Positions 33,806 through 42,737 of a stretch of 64,000 nt of DNA are shown here, one piece after another. This DNA is from Pseudomaricurvus sp033283175 (GTDB lineage: Bacteria > Pseudomonadota > Gammaproteobacteria > Pseudomonadales > Cellvibrionaceae): assembly GCA_033283175.1 (NCBI GenBank), contig JAWMQM010000001.1, forward strand, positions 248,001 to 312,000, in the 5' to 3' direction. A model generated the notes under the pieces. That model saw nothing but the letters and a program-made list of their open reading frames with translations. It searched no databases and had not been told where the DNA came from. Numbering within the stretch: position 1 is the first letter of the stretch; each line of letters opens with the position of its first letter. Position numbers and translations under genes: made by a program.

Positions 33806-34768
33806 TTAATCAGCGAATAGACCAATCCCGGCCATTCCCTGAGCGCCCGAATCATTGGCTTGCTCAAGCATGTCCCCGACCATACCCCCTAATGCGTAGA
33901 CCGGCACCTTGGCGCTTGCGACCCACTGCGCAAACGTTTCCCAACCCAGGACTTCAGCCTGCGGGTGGGTTTTGGTGGGCATCACCGGGGAGAGGGTAAT
34001 AAAGTCAGCACCCAACTGCTCCGCCTGACGGATCTCTTCGGGGTTGTGGCAGGAGAAGCTCAGCCAACCAGGCAACCCTCCCTGCCCATCAAGCGTCTCG
34101 CCCTGCAGATGGGCGGCAGAGAGATGAATGCCTGCAACGACGTCAGTGAAGCGCTCGGCACATTGCTCAATCACGGCGGAGGGCGGAGTATTCAGAATTA
34201 ACCTGGACTGGCGATCCCGGCAAATGCTTGCCGCAGCCTCCAGCCCCCTGCTCCATTGCTCTATGCCCCACCCTGGTTGCCGCACCTGAATCAGCACAGC
34301 ACCTTTATCGATGGCGGAATGGATATTCCGGCAGAAGCTTTGCTGATCGTCGGTGGAGGCCGTAATAGCGAGTAATTTCGGTAACTGGGCAGCGGTTACA
34401 ATCGGCACGTTGGCCGCCGGAAATTCATACGCATTGAGATCTTCGGCAGCGACCCAGCGCACAGGCTGGCCTTCACGGCCGTGCGGCTCTCCGGAAAAGG
34501 CATCCACCAGCCAGACGTCCAACAGCACGGATTTATCCGGGTAGTCGTGGCGAATCTGAATCAGGGGTTCACAGTGGTCGACATGGATTCCCAGCTCTTC
34601 GTGAAGCTCACGCGCAAGGGCCTGAGGCACGGACTCTCCCGCCTCCAGCTTGCCACCGGGAAACTCCCACAGGCCACCCTGGTGAGCTGTGTCGGGGCGG
34701 CGGGCGATGAGGATTTGGCCTGCAGCGTCTTTAATAACTCCGGCTGCAACGTGGATAACCTTGCTCAA
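33806..34768 (-). CDS. mutT: Nudix hydrolase fused to a thiamine-phosphate-synthase-like domain (MutT family)
   Basis: Two-domain protein of 320 aa. Residues 1-130 form a MutT-type Nudix domain: VAAGVIKDAAGQILIARR, then the complete Nudix box from Gly39 to Ile61 (GX5EX7REUXEEXGU). This should hydrolyse 8-oxo-dGTP. Residues about 150-320 resemble ThiE/TenI: LIQVRQPG, GIHLSAAHL, SCHNPEEI, DFITLSPVMPT and ALGGM. The fusion is common in Pseudomonas-like genomes and the second domain's activity is not established there. It lies in the minus-strand run downstream of argJ. Confidence 0.9.
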   Translation of the reverse strand: MSKVIHVAAGVIKDAAGQILIARRPDTAHQGGLWEFPGGKLEAGESVPQALARELHEELGIHVDHCEPLIQIRHDYPDKSVLLDVWLVDAFSGEPHGREGQPVRWVAAEDLNAYEFPAANVPIVTAAQLPKLLAITASTDDQQSFCRNIHSAIDKGAVLIQVRQPGWGIEQWSRGLEAAASICRDRQSRLILNTPPSAVIEQCAERFTDVVAGIHLSAAHLQGETLDGQGGLPGWLSFSCHNPEEIRQAEQLGADFITLSPVMPTKTHPQAEVLGWETFAQWVASAKVPVYALGGMVGDMLEQANDSGAQGMAGIGLFAD

Positions 34769-34830
34769 GAAGTGATCCTCTGGTCACTGTGATTTTCGGG
34801 CCAACTCGGCACAAGGAGATAGAAAGGATC

Positions 34831-34856
34831 GCCCGGGGGACCGGGCTCCTACAGAA
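34831..34856 (+). repeat. REP-like element, second copy
   Basis: CGCCCGGGGGACCGGGCTCCTACA nearly repeats the element at 32610-32634. It lies in the short gap between argJ and the Nudix gene. Confidence 0.6.
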
Positions 34857-34866
34857 TGAGTCGGCG

Positions 34867-36087
34867 TCAGGTGCGATATTCGGCGTTGATGGTCACGTAC
34901 TCGTGGGACAGGTCAGTGGTCCAGACAGTTTCACAGATGTCGCCACGGCCCAGGTCGATACAGATCAGGATCTCTTCACCATCCATAACCGCCTGCCCCT
35001 GCTCCTCGGTATAGCTGACGGCACGGCCGCCCCCTTCAACGATCAGCACATCATTGAGCCAGACTTTTACTGCAGTGGCATCCAGCCCTTTTACGCCCGC
35101 ATAGCCAATCGCGGCCACGATACGCCCCCAGTTCGGGTCGCAGGCAAACAGGGCTGTTTTGATCAGCGGCGACTGGGCAACGGCGTAGGCCACACGCAAG
35201 GCTTCGGCCTGGCACTCTGCGCCTTCGACCTGCACCGTGACAAACTTGGTCGCGCCTTCACCGTCAGCAACAATGGCATGCGCCAGGTAACGGTACACCT
35301 GCATCAACGCATCGTGGAATTTCCGGTACAACTCACCGTCACGGGTGCTTATCTCCGGCAGGCTGGTCTGGCCGGTAGCGATCAACATGCAGGCATCGTT
35401 GGTGGAGGTATCACCATCCACGGTAATGCGATTAAAGGACTGATCAGCAGCTTCGCGGGACAATTCGTTGAGAAGCGCCTGATCAACCCGGGCGTTGGTA
35501 GCCACATAACCCAGCATGGTTGCCATGTTGGGCTTGATCATGCCCGCGCCCTTGGAGATACCGTTGATGACGATGGTTTCGCCGTCGTGCTCGATCTGTA
35601 CGCTGGCTCCCTTGGGACGGGTATCGGTGGTCATGATGGCCCGACCGGCCGCTTCCCAATTGTCAGGCTGCAAACCCGCCAGCGCCGCCGGAACAGCTCC
35701 CAGCAGTTTTGCCATGGGCAGCCGCTCACCAATCACACCGGTAGAGTAAGGCAGCACCTGCTGCGCCGTTACGCCGGCCTGTGCCGCCAACTCGCTGCAG
35801 GTTTGCAATGCGTCCGCCAGGCCCGGCTCGCCGGTACAGGCATTGGCGTTACCGGAGTTGATAATCAGAAAGCGAATGCTGCCCTGGGCGAGGTGCTGCC
35901 TGGCCAAAGTGACGGGGGCTGCGCAGAAGGCATTTTTGGTAAACACCCCGGCCACGCGGCTACCTTCCGCGAGGCGGAACACCACCACATCCTGGCGCCC
36001 GGGCTTTTTGATACCTGCACTGGCAGTTGCCAGTTCAACACCAGGGACGACAGCCATCTGCGGAAAAGGAAATTGCCCCACAGCCAT
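34867..36087 (-). CDS. argJ: Glutamate N-acetyltransferase / amino-acid acetyltransferase ArgJ
   Basis: Arginine biosynthesis enzyme that moves the acetyl group from N-acetylornithine to glutamate. The 406-aa precursor is self-cleaved before Thr190 in the motif KPNMATMLGYVATNA; that Thr is the nucleophile of the beta subunit. NSGNANACTG, the oxyanion block STGVIGERLP and FNRITVDGDTSTND are family signatures. The frame is open upstream to 36132; ATG 36087 gives the usual MAVGQFPFPQM start. It is 23 bp after secA, probably cotranscribed. Whether it is mono- or bifunctional cannot be told here. Confidence 0.95.
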   Translation of the reverse strand: MAVGQFPFPQMAVVPGVELATASAGIKKPGRQDVVVFRLAEGSRVAGVFTKNAFCAAPVTLARQHLAQGSIRFLIINSGNANACTGEPGLADALQTCSELAAQAGVTAQQVLPYSTGVIGERLPMAKLLGAVPAALAGLQPDNWEAAGRAIMTTDTRPKGASVQIEHDGETIVINGISKGAGMIKPNMATMLGYVATNARVDQALLNELSREAADQSFNRITVDGDTSTNDACMLIATGQTSLPEISTRDGELYRKFHDALMQVYRYLAHAIVADGEGATKFVTVQVEGAECQAEALRVAYAVAQSPLIKTALFACDPNWGRIVAAIGYAGVKGLDATAVKVWLNDVLIVEGGGRAVSYTEEQGQAVMDGEEILICIDLGRGDICETVWTTDLSHEYVTINAEYRT

Positions 36088-36110
36088 AATTTTTCTGAAC
36101 CTCGATACGG

Positions 36111-38831
36111 TCAGGCCAGACGGCCGTGACACTGCTTGAATTTTTTACCCGACCCGCATGGGCAGGGATCGTTGCGACCAACCTTGGAACCTTCACGCAC
36201 AAAGGGGCGCTGCTCGTCCTGCTCTTCGCTACCCGCACCCTCTTCTTCGAAGGCGCCGGCCTGGGCATGCTCCAGCTGCATACGCTGCTGCTCCTGCTGC
36301 TGGCGGCGACGCTCTTCCATGGCATCCATCTGCTCGCGGGTAACCGGCTCAACCCGGGCCAGCATGCGTACCACTTCGCTCTTGAGGCTTTCCAGCATCT
36401 GCTGAAACAACTCGAAGGACTCGCGCTTATATTCCTGCTTGGGGTTCTTCTGGGCAAAGGCACGCAGGCCAATCCCCTGACGCAGGTGATCCATATTGGC
36501 CAGATGCTCCTTCCACAGCATATCCAGCACACTGAGCATTACCTGCCGCTCTACTTCGCGCATGATGGGGCCGAAGTGCTCACACTTGGCGTCGTAGGCG
36601 GACTGCACTTCCTGCAGGATCTTCTCCCGCAACGTCTCTTCATGCAGCTTTTTGTCTTCTTCGAGCCACTGTCCTACCGGCAACTCCAGGCCGAACTCCG
36701 CCTGCAGGTACTGCTCCAGACCGGGGATGTCCCACTGCTCCTCCAGGCTTTGTGGCGGCACAAAGTCGCTGATCAGATCAAAAACCACGTCAGCGCGAAT
36801 GGCGGTAATGGTGTCAGCAATGTCATCGGACTCCAGCAGCTCATTGCGCTGCTGATATACCACCTGACGCTGATCGTTGGCCACATCGTCAAATTCCAGC
36901 AGCTGCTTGCGGATGTCGAAGTTACGCCCTTCCACCTTGCGCTGCGCCTTTTCGATAGCGTTGGTCACCATGCGGTGCTCAATGGCTTCGCCTTTCTCCA
37001 TACCCAGCGCCTGCATAAAGCCGCGGATACGATCCGAGGCAAAGATGCGCATAAGGCTATCTTCCATGGAGAGGTAAAACCGCGATACCCCTGGATCACC
37101 CTGACGACCGGCACGACCACGGAGCTGGTTGTCGATGCGGCGGGATTCGTGGCGTTCGGTACCGACAATGTGCAGGCCGCCTTTCTCGATCACCAGATCG
37201 TGGCGCTGTTGCCATTCGGCTTTGTGTTTAACGATCTGCTCTTCACTGGGATTTTCCAGCTCCGCCAGCTCTGCCTCGAGGTTGCCACCCAGCACGATAT
37301 CGGTACCCCGACCCGCCATATTGGTGGCAATTGTGACGGCCCCGGGACGACCGGCCTGGGCAATAATGGACGCTTCCTTTTCGTGGAATTTGGCGTTCAG
37401 CACCTGATGCTTGATACCGGCCTTCTTCAAGCGGGCGGCCATCTCTTCAGACGCTTCGATGGACGCCGTACCCACCAGCACCGGGACCTCCTGCTCCTGC
37501 AGTTCCCTTACCGCTTTGGTAATCGCCTCGTACTTTTCCTCCTTGGTGAGGAAGATAAGATCATTGAGATCCTGACGGGCGATCGGTTTGTTGGTGGGGA
37601 TGACGACGACATCCAGGCCGTAGATCTGCTGAAACTCGTAAGCCTCGGTATCCGCCGTACCGGTCATACCGGACAGCTTGGGAAAGATCCGGAAATAGTT
37701 CTGGAAGGTCGTGGAAGCCAGGGTTTGGCTCTCCTTCTGAATCGACACGCCCTCTTTCGCTTCCAGCGCCTGATGCAGGCCTTCTGACAGCCGACGACCG
37801 TGCATAGTGCGACCGGTATGCTCATCGATCAGCACCACCTGGTTCTCCTGCACGATGTAATCAATGTCGCGATGAAACAGGTTGTGCGCTTTCAGCGCCG
37901 CATGCACATGATGCAGCAGTCCCAGATTACCGGCTGAATAGAGGCTGTCATCTTCCTCCAGCAAGCCAGCGCTGGTGAGCATCTCTTCGACCTTCTGGTG
38001 ACCCGCTTCGGTCAGCTCCACCGTGCGGCTCTTTTCATCAATGACATAGTCGCCACTCTGGGTGACGGTTTCACCCTCACTCTTCTGCTCCACCAGCTTC
38101 GGAATCAACAGGTTCATCTGCTGATAGAGGCGAGAGCTGTCCTCCGCCGCGCCGGAAATAATCAGCGGCGTACGAGCTTCATCAATGAGGATGGAGTCCA
38201 CCTCATCAACAATGGCAAAGTTGAGTGGACGCTGCATACGATCATCCTTGCGCAGAGCCATATTGTCGCGCAGGTAATCGAAGCCGAATTCATTGTTGGT
38301 GCCGTAGGTAATATCGGCCTGATAGGCCTCGTGCTTTTCGTACGGGTCCTGCATGGAGTGGATTACACCCACCGTCATGCCCAGCGCTTCGTAGAGCGGA
38401 CGCATCCACTCCGCATCACGGCGGGCCAGATAGTCGTTAACCGTCACCACATGCACGCCGCGCCCGGAGAGGCCATTGAGATAGGCCGCCAGTGTCGACA
38501 TCAGGGTTTTACCCTCACCGGTGCGCATCTCGGCAATCTTGCCCTCGTGCAGGGTCATACCACCAATTAGCTGCACATCAAAATGGCGCATACCCAGCGT
38601 GCGACGACTGGCTTCACGGCAAGTAGCAAAGGCTTCGGGCAGCAAGCTGTCCAGGGTCTCGCCATCCTGGAAACGCTGACGGTATTCGTCAGACTTCTGA
38701 CGCAGCTGATCATCAGAGAGCGACTCAATCCCTGTTTCCAGTTCATTGACGCGCTTGACGAGTTTGCGCATGCGCTTGAGTTCGCGTTCGTTCTTGGAAC
38801 CGAATACGGCCTTAGCCAGTTTACCTATCAT
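36111..38831 (-). CDS. secA: Preprotein translocase ATPase SecA
   Basis: Peripheral ATPase that pushes preproteins through SecYEG. At 906 aa, its features are Walker A MRTGEGKT (near residue 102), DEAD-like DEVDSILIDEARTPLIISG, the preprotein cross-linking domain, NMAGRGTDIVLGGNLEAE, RGRAGRQGDPG, and helical scaffold MLWKEHLANMDHLRQGI. The C-terminus has a Gln/Glu-rich linker and the zinc-binding SEC-C motif CPCGSGKKFKQCHG, used for SecB and phospholipid binding. No secM-like leader gene is visible upstream; an M23 peptidase gene precedes it instead. Confidence 0.98.
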   Translation of the reverse strand: MIGKLAKAVFGSKNERELKRMRKLVKRVNELETGIESLSDDQLRQKSDEYRQRFQDGETLDSLLPEAFATCREASRRTLGMRHFDVQLIGGMTLHEGKIAEMRTGEGKTLMSTLAAYLNGLSGRGVHVVTVNDYLARRDAEWMRPLYEALGMTVGVIHSMQDPYEKHEAYQADITYGTNNEFGFDYLRDNMALRKDDRMQRPLNFAIVDEVDSILIDEARTPLIISGAAEDSSRLYQQMNLLIPKLVEQKSEGETVTQSGDYVIDEKSRTVELTEAGHQKVEEMLTSAGLLEEDDSLYSAGNLGLLHHVHAALKAHNLFHRDIDYIVQENQVVLIDEHTGRTMHGRRLSEGLHQALEAKEGVSIQKESQTLASTTFQNYFRIFPKLSGMTGTADTEAYEFQQIYGLDVVVIPTNKPIARQDLNDLIFLTKEEKYEAITKAVRELQEQEVPVLVGTASIEASEEMAARLKKAGIKHQVLNAKFHEKEASIIAQAGRPGAVTIATNMAGRGTDIVLGGNLEAELAELENPSEEQIVKHKAEWQQRHDLVIEKGGLHIVGTERHESRRIDNQLRGRAGRQGDPGVSRFYLSMEDSLMRIFASDRIRGFMQALGMEKGEAIEHRMVTNAIEKAQRKVEGRNFDIRKQLLEFDDVANDQRQVVYQQRNELLESDDIADTITAIRADVVFDLISDFVPPQSLEEQWDIPGLEQYLQAEFGLELPVGQWLEEDKKLHEETLREKILQEVQSAYDAKCEHFGPIMREVERQVMLSVLDMLWKEHLANMDHLRQGIGLRAFAQKNPKQEYKRESFELFQQMLESLKSEVVRMLARVEPVTREQMDAMEERRRQQQEQQRMQLEHAQAGAFEEEGAGSEEQDEQRPFVREGSKVGRNDPCPCGSGKKFKQCHGRLA

Positions 38832-38988
38832 GAAATTACCAAAATCTTGTTATGTTCGGATGCCCTGAGCCCAGTAAACATCAGCGTTGCGGGGAATCAG
38901 GGTGTCATTGACCAGCCTCGGCTGGACCCGGCCACAAAGGGCACAAGTAAACAGAATGCCGCCTGCCTTGGCAAGCGAAAGATGGGGA

Positions 38989-39921
38989 TCAGCGGATGGT
39001 GCGATGGATGTAGGAAGCGGGATCGACAGCGCGACCGTTTTTGAAGACTTCAAAGTGGACATGGGGTCCGGTAGAGCGGCCGCTGCTGCCCATCAGGGCA
39101 ACCACCTGGCCTTTTTTAATCACATCCCCGACGCTTACCAGATTCTCGGAGTTGTGGGCGTAACGGGTACTGAAACCGTTACCATGGTTAACTTCGACCA
39201 TCTGGCCATAGCCGCTGCGCTCGCCGGACCAGATAACTACGCCAGCCGCAACAGAGACCACATCGGACCCCATCTTACCGGCAAAATCCACACCGTTGTG
39301 CCAGGCGATATGACCTTTGAAAGGGTCTGTCCGGCGGCCAAAGCGTGATGACATCCAACCCTTGGTGACCGGCCGGCCTGCAATAAACACATCGCGCTGG
39401 ATCTTGCGCTTGGCCAGCAGGGCTTCCAGGGTTTCCAGCTGATGTTCCCGGTCTTCGATCTGGTCCGTCAGCTGATCAATAACATCGATAAATTCGGGAG
39501 GGTTGTAGACATCACCCAGAGCGGAACCTTCAGGTCCACCCAGGGCCGGCACCTGGCTGAAATCAAATTCGCCGCTGTCCAGCTTGGCAATGGTGGTGAG
39601 TCGTTCACCCAGGGCATCCAGCCGCAACAGGCGCGCCTGCAGTTCGGCCATACGCAGGGTGAGGGCGGCCAACTGCTCTTCCGCCTGGCGCTTTGCCTCT
39701 GCCAGCTGCACTCCCTGCTGATCGAGGGCATCGCTCCAGGCCTGTGCGGAACCGCCGCTAAACAGATCTGAACTCTCGTCGCCTTTCAGTTCCTGTCCGA
39801 TCCAGACCCCTAATCCCATTGGCAGTCCCAGCAGGCATACAGACAGTACTGCACGGGTCCAGCCCCCCAGGGAGAAGCTGCGGGTGCGACCGTGATGCTT
39901 GCTGACGACGATAACCTTCAT
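38989..39921 (-). CDS. M23 family (LytM-domain) peptidoglycan peptidase
   Basis: Membrane-anchored periplasmic protein of 310 aa. One N-terminal membrane helix (residues about 23-42), a coiled coil (about 70-115 and again near 150-170), then the LytM domain with zinc motifs WHNGVDFAG (H-x3-D) and HVHFEVF (H-x-H), and a GSSGRSTGPH loop. The catalytic residues are intact, so it may cleave cell-wall cross-links rather than act only as an activator. It lies between secA and lpxC, next to the division cluster, as in Pseudomonas. Substrate and partner amidases are not shown. Confidence 0.9.
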   Translation of the reverse strand: MKVIVVSKHHGRTRSFSLGGWTRAVLSVCLLGLPMGLGVWIGQELKGDESSDLFSGGSAQAWSDALDQQGVQLAEAKRQAEEQLAALTLRMAELQARLLRLDALGERLTTIAKLDSGEFDFSQVPALGGPEGSALGDVYNPPEFIDVIDQLTDQIEDREHQLETLEALLAKRKIQRDVFIAGRPVTKGWMSSRFGRRTDPFKGHIAWHNGVDFAGKMGSDVVSVAAGVVIWSGERSGYGQMVEVNHGNGFSTRYAHNSENLVSVGDVIKKGQVVALMGSSGRSTGPHVHFEVFKNGRAVDPASYIHRTIR

Positions 39922-40078
39922 GGGCAGTTTGTGATCAAGTCCAGATTTCTCTCAATTCAGTATTTGGCCGGCCGGGAGGGGACCAGAGCAACAGCACCAA
40001 CCCCACACTCCCCTGGTGAAGCGCCTCACAAATATTGCGAGATCCCTCTTCACTTACCTTATTTTCAGGCCAAAAAGC

Positions 40079-40104
40079 GCAAAAAACCGGCTAAAAACCG
40101 GTTT
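40079..40104 (-). terminator. Rho-independent terminator after lpxC
   Basis: AAACCGG and CCGGTTT form a stem; on the minus strand it is followed by a run of six T. It lies about 100 bp beyond lpxC and before the M23 peptidase gene. A second perfect hairpin nearer lpxC precedes it. Confidence 0.75.
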
Positions 40105-40149
40105 TGAGAGCCAAATATGGCATAGAAATCAATCGATTACCAACAATAA

Positions 40150-40172
40150 TTGATGCTGCTTTGCAGCATCAA
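40150..40172. other. Perfect 10-bp hairpin downstream of lpxC
   Basis: TTGATGCTGC-TTT-GCAGCATCAA is a perfect stem with a three-base loop, about 30 bp past the lpxC stop. It lacks a T-run, so it more likely protects the mRNA 3' end than terminates. Confidence 0.6.
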
Positions 40173-40200
40173 TCCATCGTACGGGAATAACAGAGATTCT

Positions 40201-41112
40201 TCAGACAGCCAATACTGGCTTGATATAAGAGATGGGAGCGGCGCTCTCATCTTCAAATGTGACCACTTCCCAGGCGTCTTCCTGCGCAATCAACTGCCGC
40301 AGGGAGCGGTTGTTCAGGGCGTGTCCGGACTTGTGAGCCCTGAACTCGCCGATCAGGCTATTGCCCAGCAGGTACAGGTCCCCGATGGCATCAAGGATCT
40401 TGTGCTTCACAAACTCATCGTCGTAACGCAGGCCATCTTCATTAAGGATGCGGTACTCATCCACAACGATGGCGTTATCCACGCTACCGCCCTTGGCCAG
40501 GCCTTTGGAACGCAGATACTCAATCTCGTGCATAAAGCCGAAGGTACGGGCACGACTTACCTCTTTTACAAAAGAGGTGCTGGAGAAATCCACCGTAGCG
40601 TCCAGACGACGGCCTTTGAAGACTGGATGGTCGAAATCAATGGAAAACGACACTTTAAAGCCGTTAAAAGGCAGGAACTCAGCTTTTTTATCACCATCTT
40701 CCACCACCATCGGGCGCTTGATGCGGATAAATTTCTTCGCGGCTGGCTGCTCTTCGATTCCCGCTGACTGAATCAGGAAGACAAACGGACCGGCACTGCC
40801 GTCCATAATCGGCACTTCCGGCGCACTGACTTCCACGATGGCATTGTCGATACCCATGCCGGCCATGGCCGACAGCAGGTGCTCAACCGTGGAGACGCGA
40901 ACATCACCTTTCACCAGCGTGGTTGAGAGGGTGGTATCACCCACATTCTCCGCCTTGGCCTGAATTTCAACCACAGGGTCGAGATCCACCCGGCGGAAGA
41001 CAATACCCGTATCCACCGGCGCTGGCAGCAGCGTCAGATAGACTTTTTCACCGGTGTGGAGACCTACGCCGGTTGCGCGGATAGCGTTTTTCAGTGTGCG
41101 TTGTCTGATCAT
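40201..41112 (-). CDS. lpxC: UDP-3-O-acyl-N-acetylglucosamine deacetylase LpxC
   Basis: Zinc enzyme for the committed step of lipid A synthesis. The 303-aa length equals that of Pseudomonas LpxC. Zinc ligands are His78 (STVEHLLSA), His237 and Asp241 (FVKHKILDAIGD); His264 is the general acid (HKSGHALNN). Glu77 lies in the first motif. It follows ftsZ after a 400-bp gap and has a possible promoter of its own. Levels are usually set by proteolysis of the C-terminus. Confidence 0.98.
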   Translation of the reverse strand: MIRQRTLKNAIRATGVGLHTGEKVYLTLLPAPVDTGIVFRRVDLDPVVEIQAKAENVGDTTLSTTLVKGDVRVSTVEHLLSAMAGMGIDNAIVEVSAPEVPIMDGSAGPFVFLIQSAGIEEQPAAKKFIRIKRPMVVEDGDKKAEFLPFNGFKVSFSIDFDHPVFKGRRLDATVDFSSTSFVKEVSRARTFGFMHEIEYLRSKGLAKGGSVDNAIVVDEYRILNEDGLRYDDEFVKHKILDAIGDLYLLGNSLIGEFRAHKSGHALNNRSLRQLIAQEDAWEVVTFEDESAAPISYIKPVLAV

Positions 41113-41515
41113 TGTATTGTCTTTTACCCAGCAGGATCAGTTAATCGGCGAATACTACCAAAGTTGGCAACTCTAAACCAACTGAAATGGCGCGTTTTCT
41201 CTGGTTTCCCGACCTGATACGGGATTAGCGCGTCACTCAAGGCAATCCGGCTGCCACAGCAGCCTGTACTCGTTTTCCAGGAGGTCACTGCATTTAACAA
41301 TGACTGAACTTAACCATAACTGAATAGGCGTTATAACGGCGGGCACCTGCCCCGCTCACCCAGACCACCCGGAAGGCCAGCCATCAGACACTGGCACCGG
41401 TATTCAGTTCCGCAAACCGATCTGCACACCGCGGGAGAGGACGGTGGCAGATCAGGGGTCGACAGCGGCAACAACCCGCCCGCAGCCAAAGGCTACGGGG
41501 CCGGGTCTGCGCAGA
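41113..41515. other. ftsZ-lpxC intergenic region
   Basis: About 400 bp. Near ftsZ, an imperfect hairpin (41478-41502, arms GCCCGCAGCC and GGCTACGGGGC around AAA) may slow transcription after ftsZ but lacks a T-run. Near lpxC there is a candidate promoter. I see no gene in between. Confidence 0.5.
41152..41181 (-). promoter_or_regulatory. Candidate sigma-70 promoter of lpxC
   Basis: The minus strand has TTGGTT, an 18-nt spacer and TAGTAT, about 40 bp upstream of the lpxC ATG. The boxes are imperfect; the position after a long gap makes an lpxC promoter here plausible. Confidence 0.35.
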
Positions 41516-42679
41516 TCAGTCGGCCTGGCGACGCAGAAACGCCGGAATATCCAGATATTCCATATCTGCATCCGCCAGCGGCTTCTTGGCTGCATTGCCC
41601 TGCCCGACGGGCTGGTTACGCATTACAGTTGGCTTATCCAGCGCCGAGTAGTCCAACTGGCCATTGGCCCGACGGGTGTTGTCCACCACCACCTTGGTTG
41701 CTGTGGGCTTGGCCATCTCGATAGCGCCACCCAGACCAGTGGCCACCACGGTCACCCGCAGCTCATCACTCATCTCCGGATCGATCACGGTACCAACCAC
41801 AACGGTGGCATCAGCGGAGGCGAACTCCTCCACGGTATCGCCCACTTCGGAGAACTCACCGAGGGAGAGATCGAGGCCTGCGGTAATGTTCACCAGAATG
41901 CCCCGGGCGCCCTGCAGGTTGACGTCTTCCAGCAGGGGACTGCGGATGGCAGCTTCGGCTGCTTCGCGGGCACGATTCTCACCGCGGGCAACGCCGGTTC
42001 CCATCATCGCCATACCCATCTCGGACATCACGGTACGCACATCGGCAAAGTCGACGTTGATCATACCGGGACGCATGATCAGATCGGCAATACCCTGCAC
42101 CGCGCCCAACAGTACGTCGTTGGCAGCCTTGAAGGCGTCCAGCAGGCTGGTGGACTTGCCCAGCACCGCCAGCAGTTTTTCGTTGGGAATGGTGATCAGG
42201 GAGTCAACGCGCTCCTGCAGCTCACGAATACCCGCATCGGCAATGGCCAGGCGCTTTTTGCCTTCGAACGGGAATGGCTTGGTAACCACTGCAACGGTGA
42301 GAATTCCCAGCTCCTTGGCGACTTCCGCCACCACAGGTGCACCACCGGTACCGGTACCGCCACCCATGCCGGCAGTGATAAACACCATGTCGGCACCTTG
42401 CAGAACTTCGGCGATGCGCTCGCGATCTTCCATTGCGGCTTCGCGGCCAACATCCGGATTAGCACCAGCGCCAAGGCCCTTGGTGATACCGTTACCCAAC
42501 TGCAGCACAGTGCGGGCATCAATATCCTTCAGCGCCTGAGCGTCTGTATTGGCACAGACAAACTCAACACCCTCTACCTGATTGGCAATCATGTGCTTGA
42601 CGGCATTGCCGCCGCCGCCACCGACACCAACAACCTTGATTACTGCGTTTTGTGGCACGCTATCAACGAGTTCAAACAT
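41516..42679 (-). CDS. ftsZ: Cell division protein FtsZ
   Basis: Tubulin-like GTPase that forms the Z ring, 387 aa. GTP-binding loop GGGTGTGGAPVVAE, the T7 loop NVDFADVRTVM that completes the active site of the next subunit, and the C-terminal peptide MEYLDIPAFLRRQ that binds FtsA and ZipA are all present. It is the last gene of the dcw cluster in transcription order, 58 bp after ftsA. The linker between residues about 318 and 370 is short. Confidence 0.98.
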   Translation of the reverse strand: MFELVDSVPQNAVIKVVGVGGGGGNAVKHMIANQVEGVEFVCANTDAQALKDIDARTVLQLGNGITKGLGAGANPDVGREAAMEDRERIAEVLQGADMVFITAGMGGGTGTGGAPVVAEVAKELGILTVAVVTKPFPFEGKKRLAIADAGIRELQERVDSLITIPNEKLLAVLGKSTSLLDAFKAANDVLLGAVQGIADLIMRPGMINVDFADVRTVMSEMGMAMMGTGVARGENRAREAAEAAIRSPLLEDVNLQGARGILVNITAGLDLSLGEFSEVGDTVEEFASADATVVVGTVIDPEMSDELRVTVVATGLGGAIEMAKPTATKVVVDNTRRANGQLDYSALDKPTVMRNQPVGQGNAAKKPLADADMEYLDIPAFLRRQAD

Positions 42680-42737
42680 AATATTCCCCTTTTTTCTCCC
42701 TTGTATGACACTGCTTTTCCACTTGCACTAACACGTT

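Noticed and set aside
34789..36129. Long plus-strand open frame (about 446 codons)
   Set aside because: It lies exactly opposite argJ; its translation is rich in His, Gly and Gln as is typical of antisense frames in GC-rich genes, while argJ is unmistakable.
36126..37787. Long plus-strand open frame (about 553 codons)
   Set aside because: Antisense to secA, which has all family motifs; the composition is artefactual.
38832..38988. secM-like arrest peptide gene upstream of secA
   Set aside because: No frame in the gap has a signal peptide or an arrest-type C-terminus.
38850..39062. Small CxxC protein between the M23 peptidase gene and secA (70 codons, minus strand)
   Set aside because: The tail reads plausibly (FTCALCGRVQPRLVND), but its start lies inside the M23 gene in another frame and there is no ribosome site; not strong enough to call.
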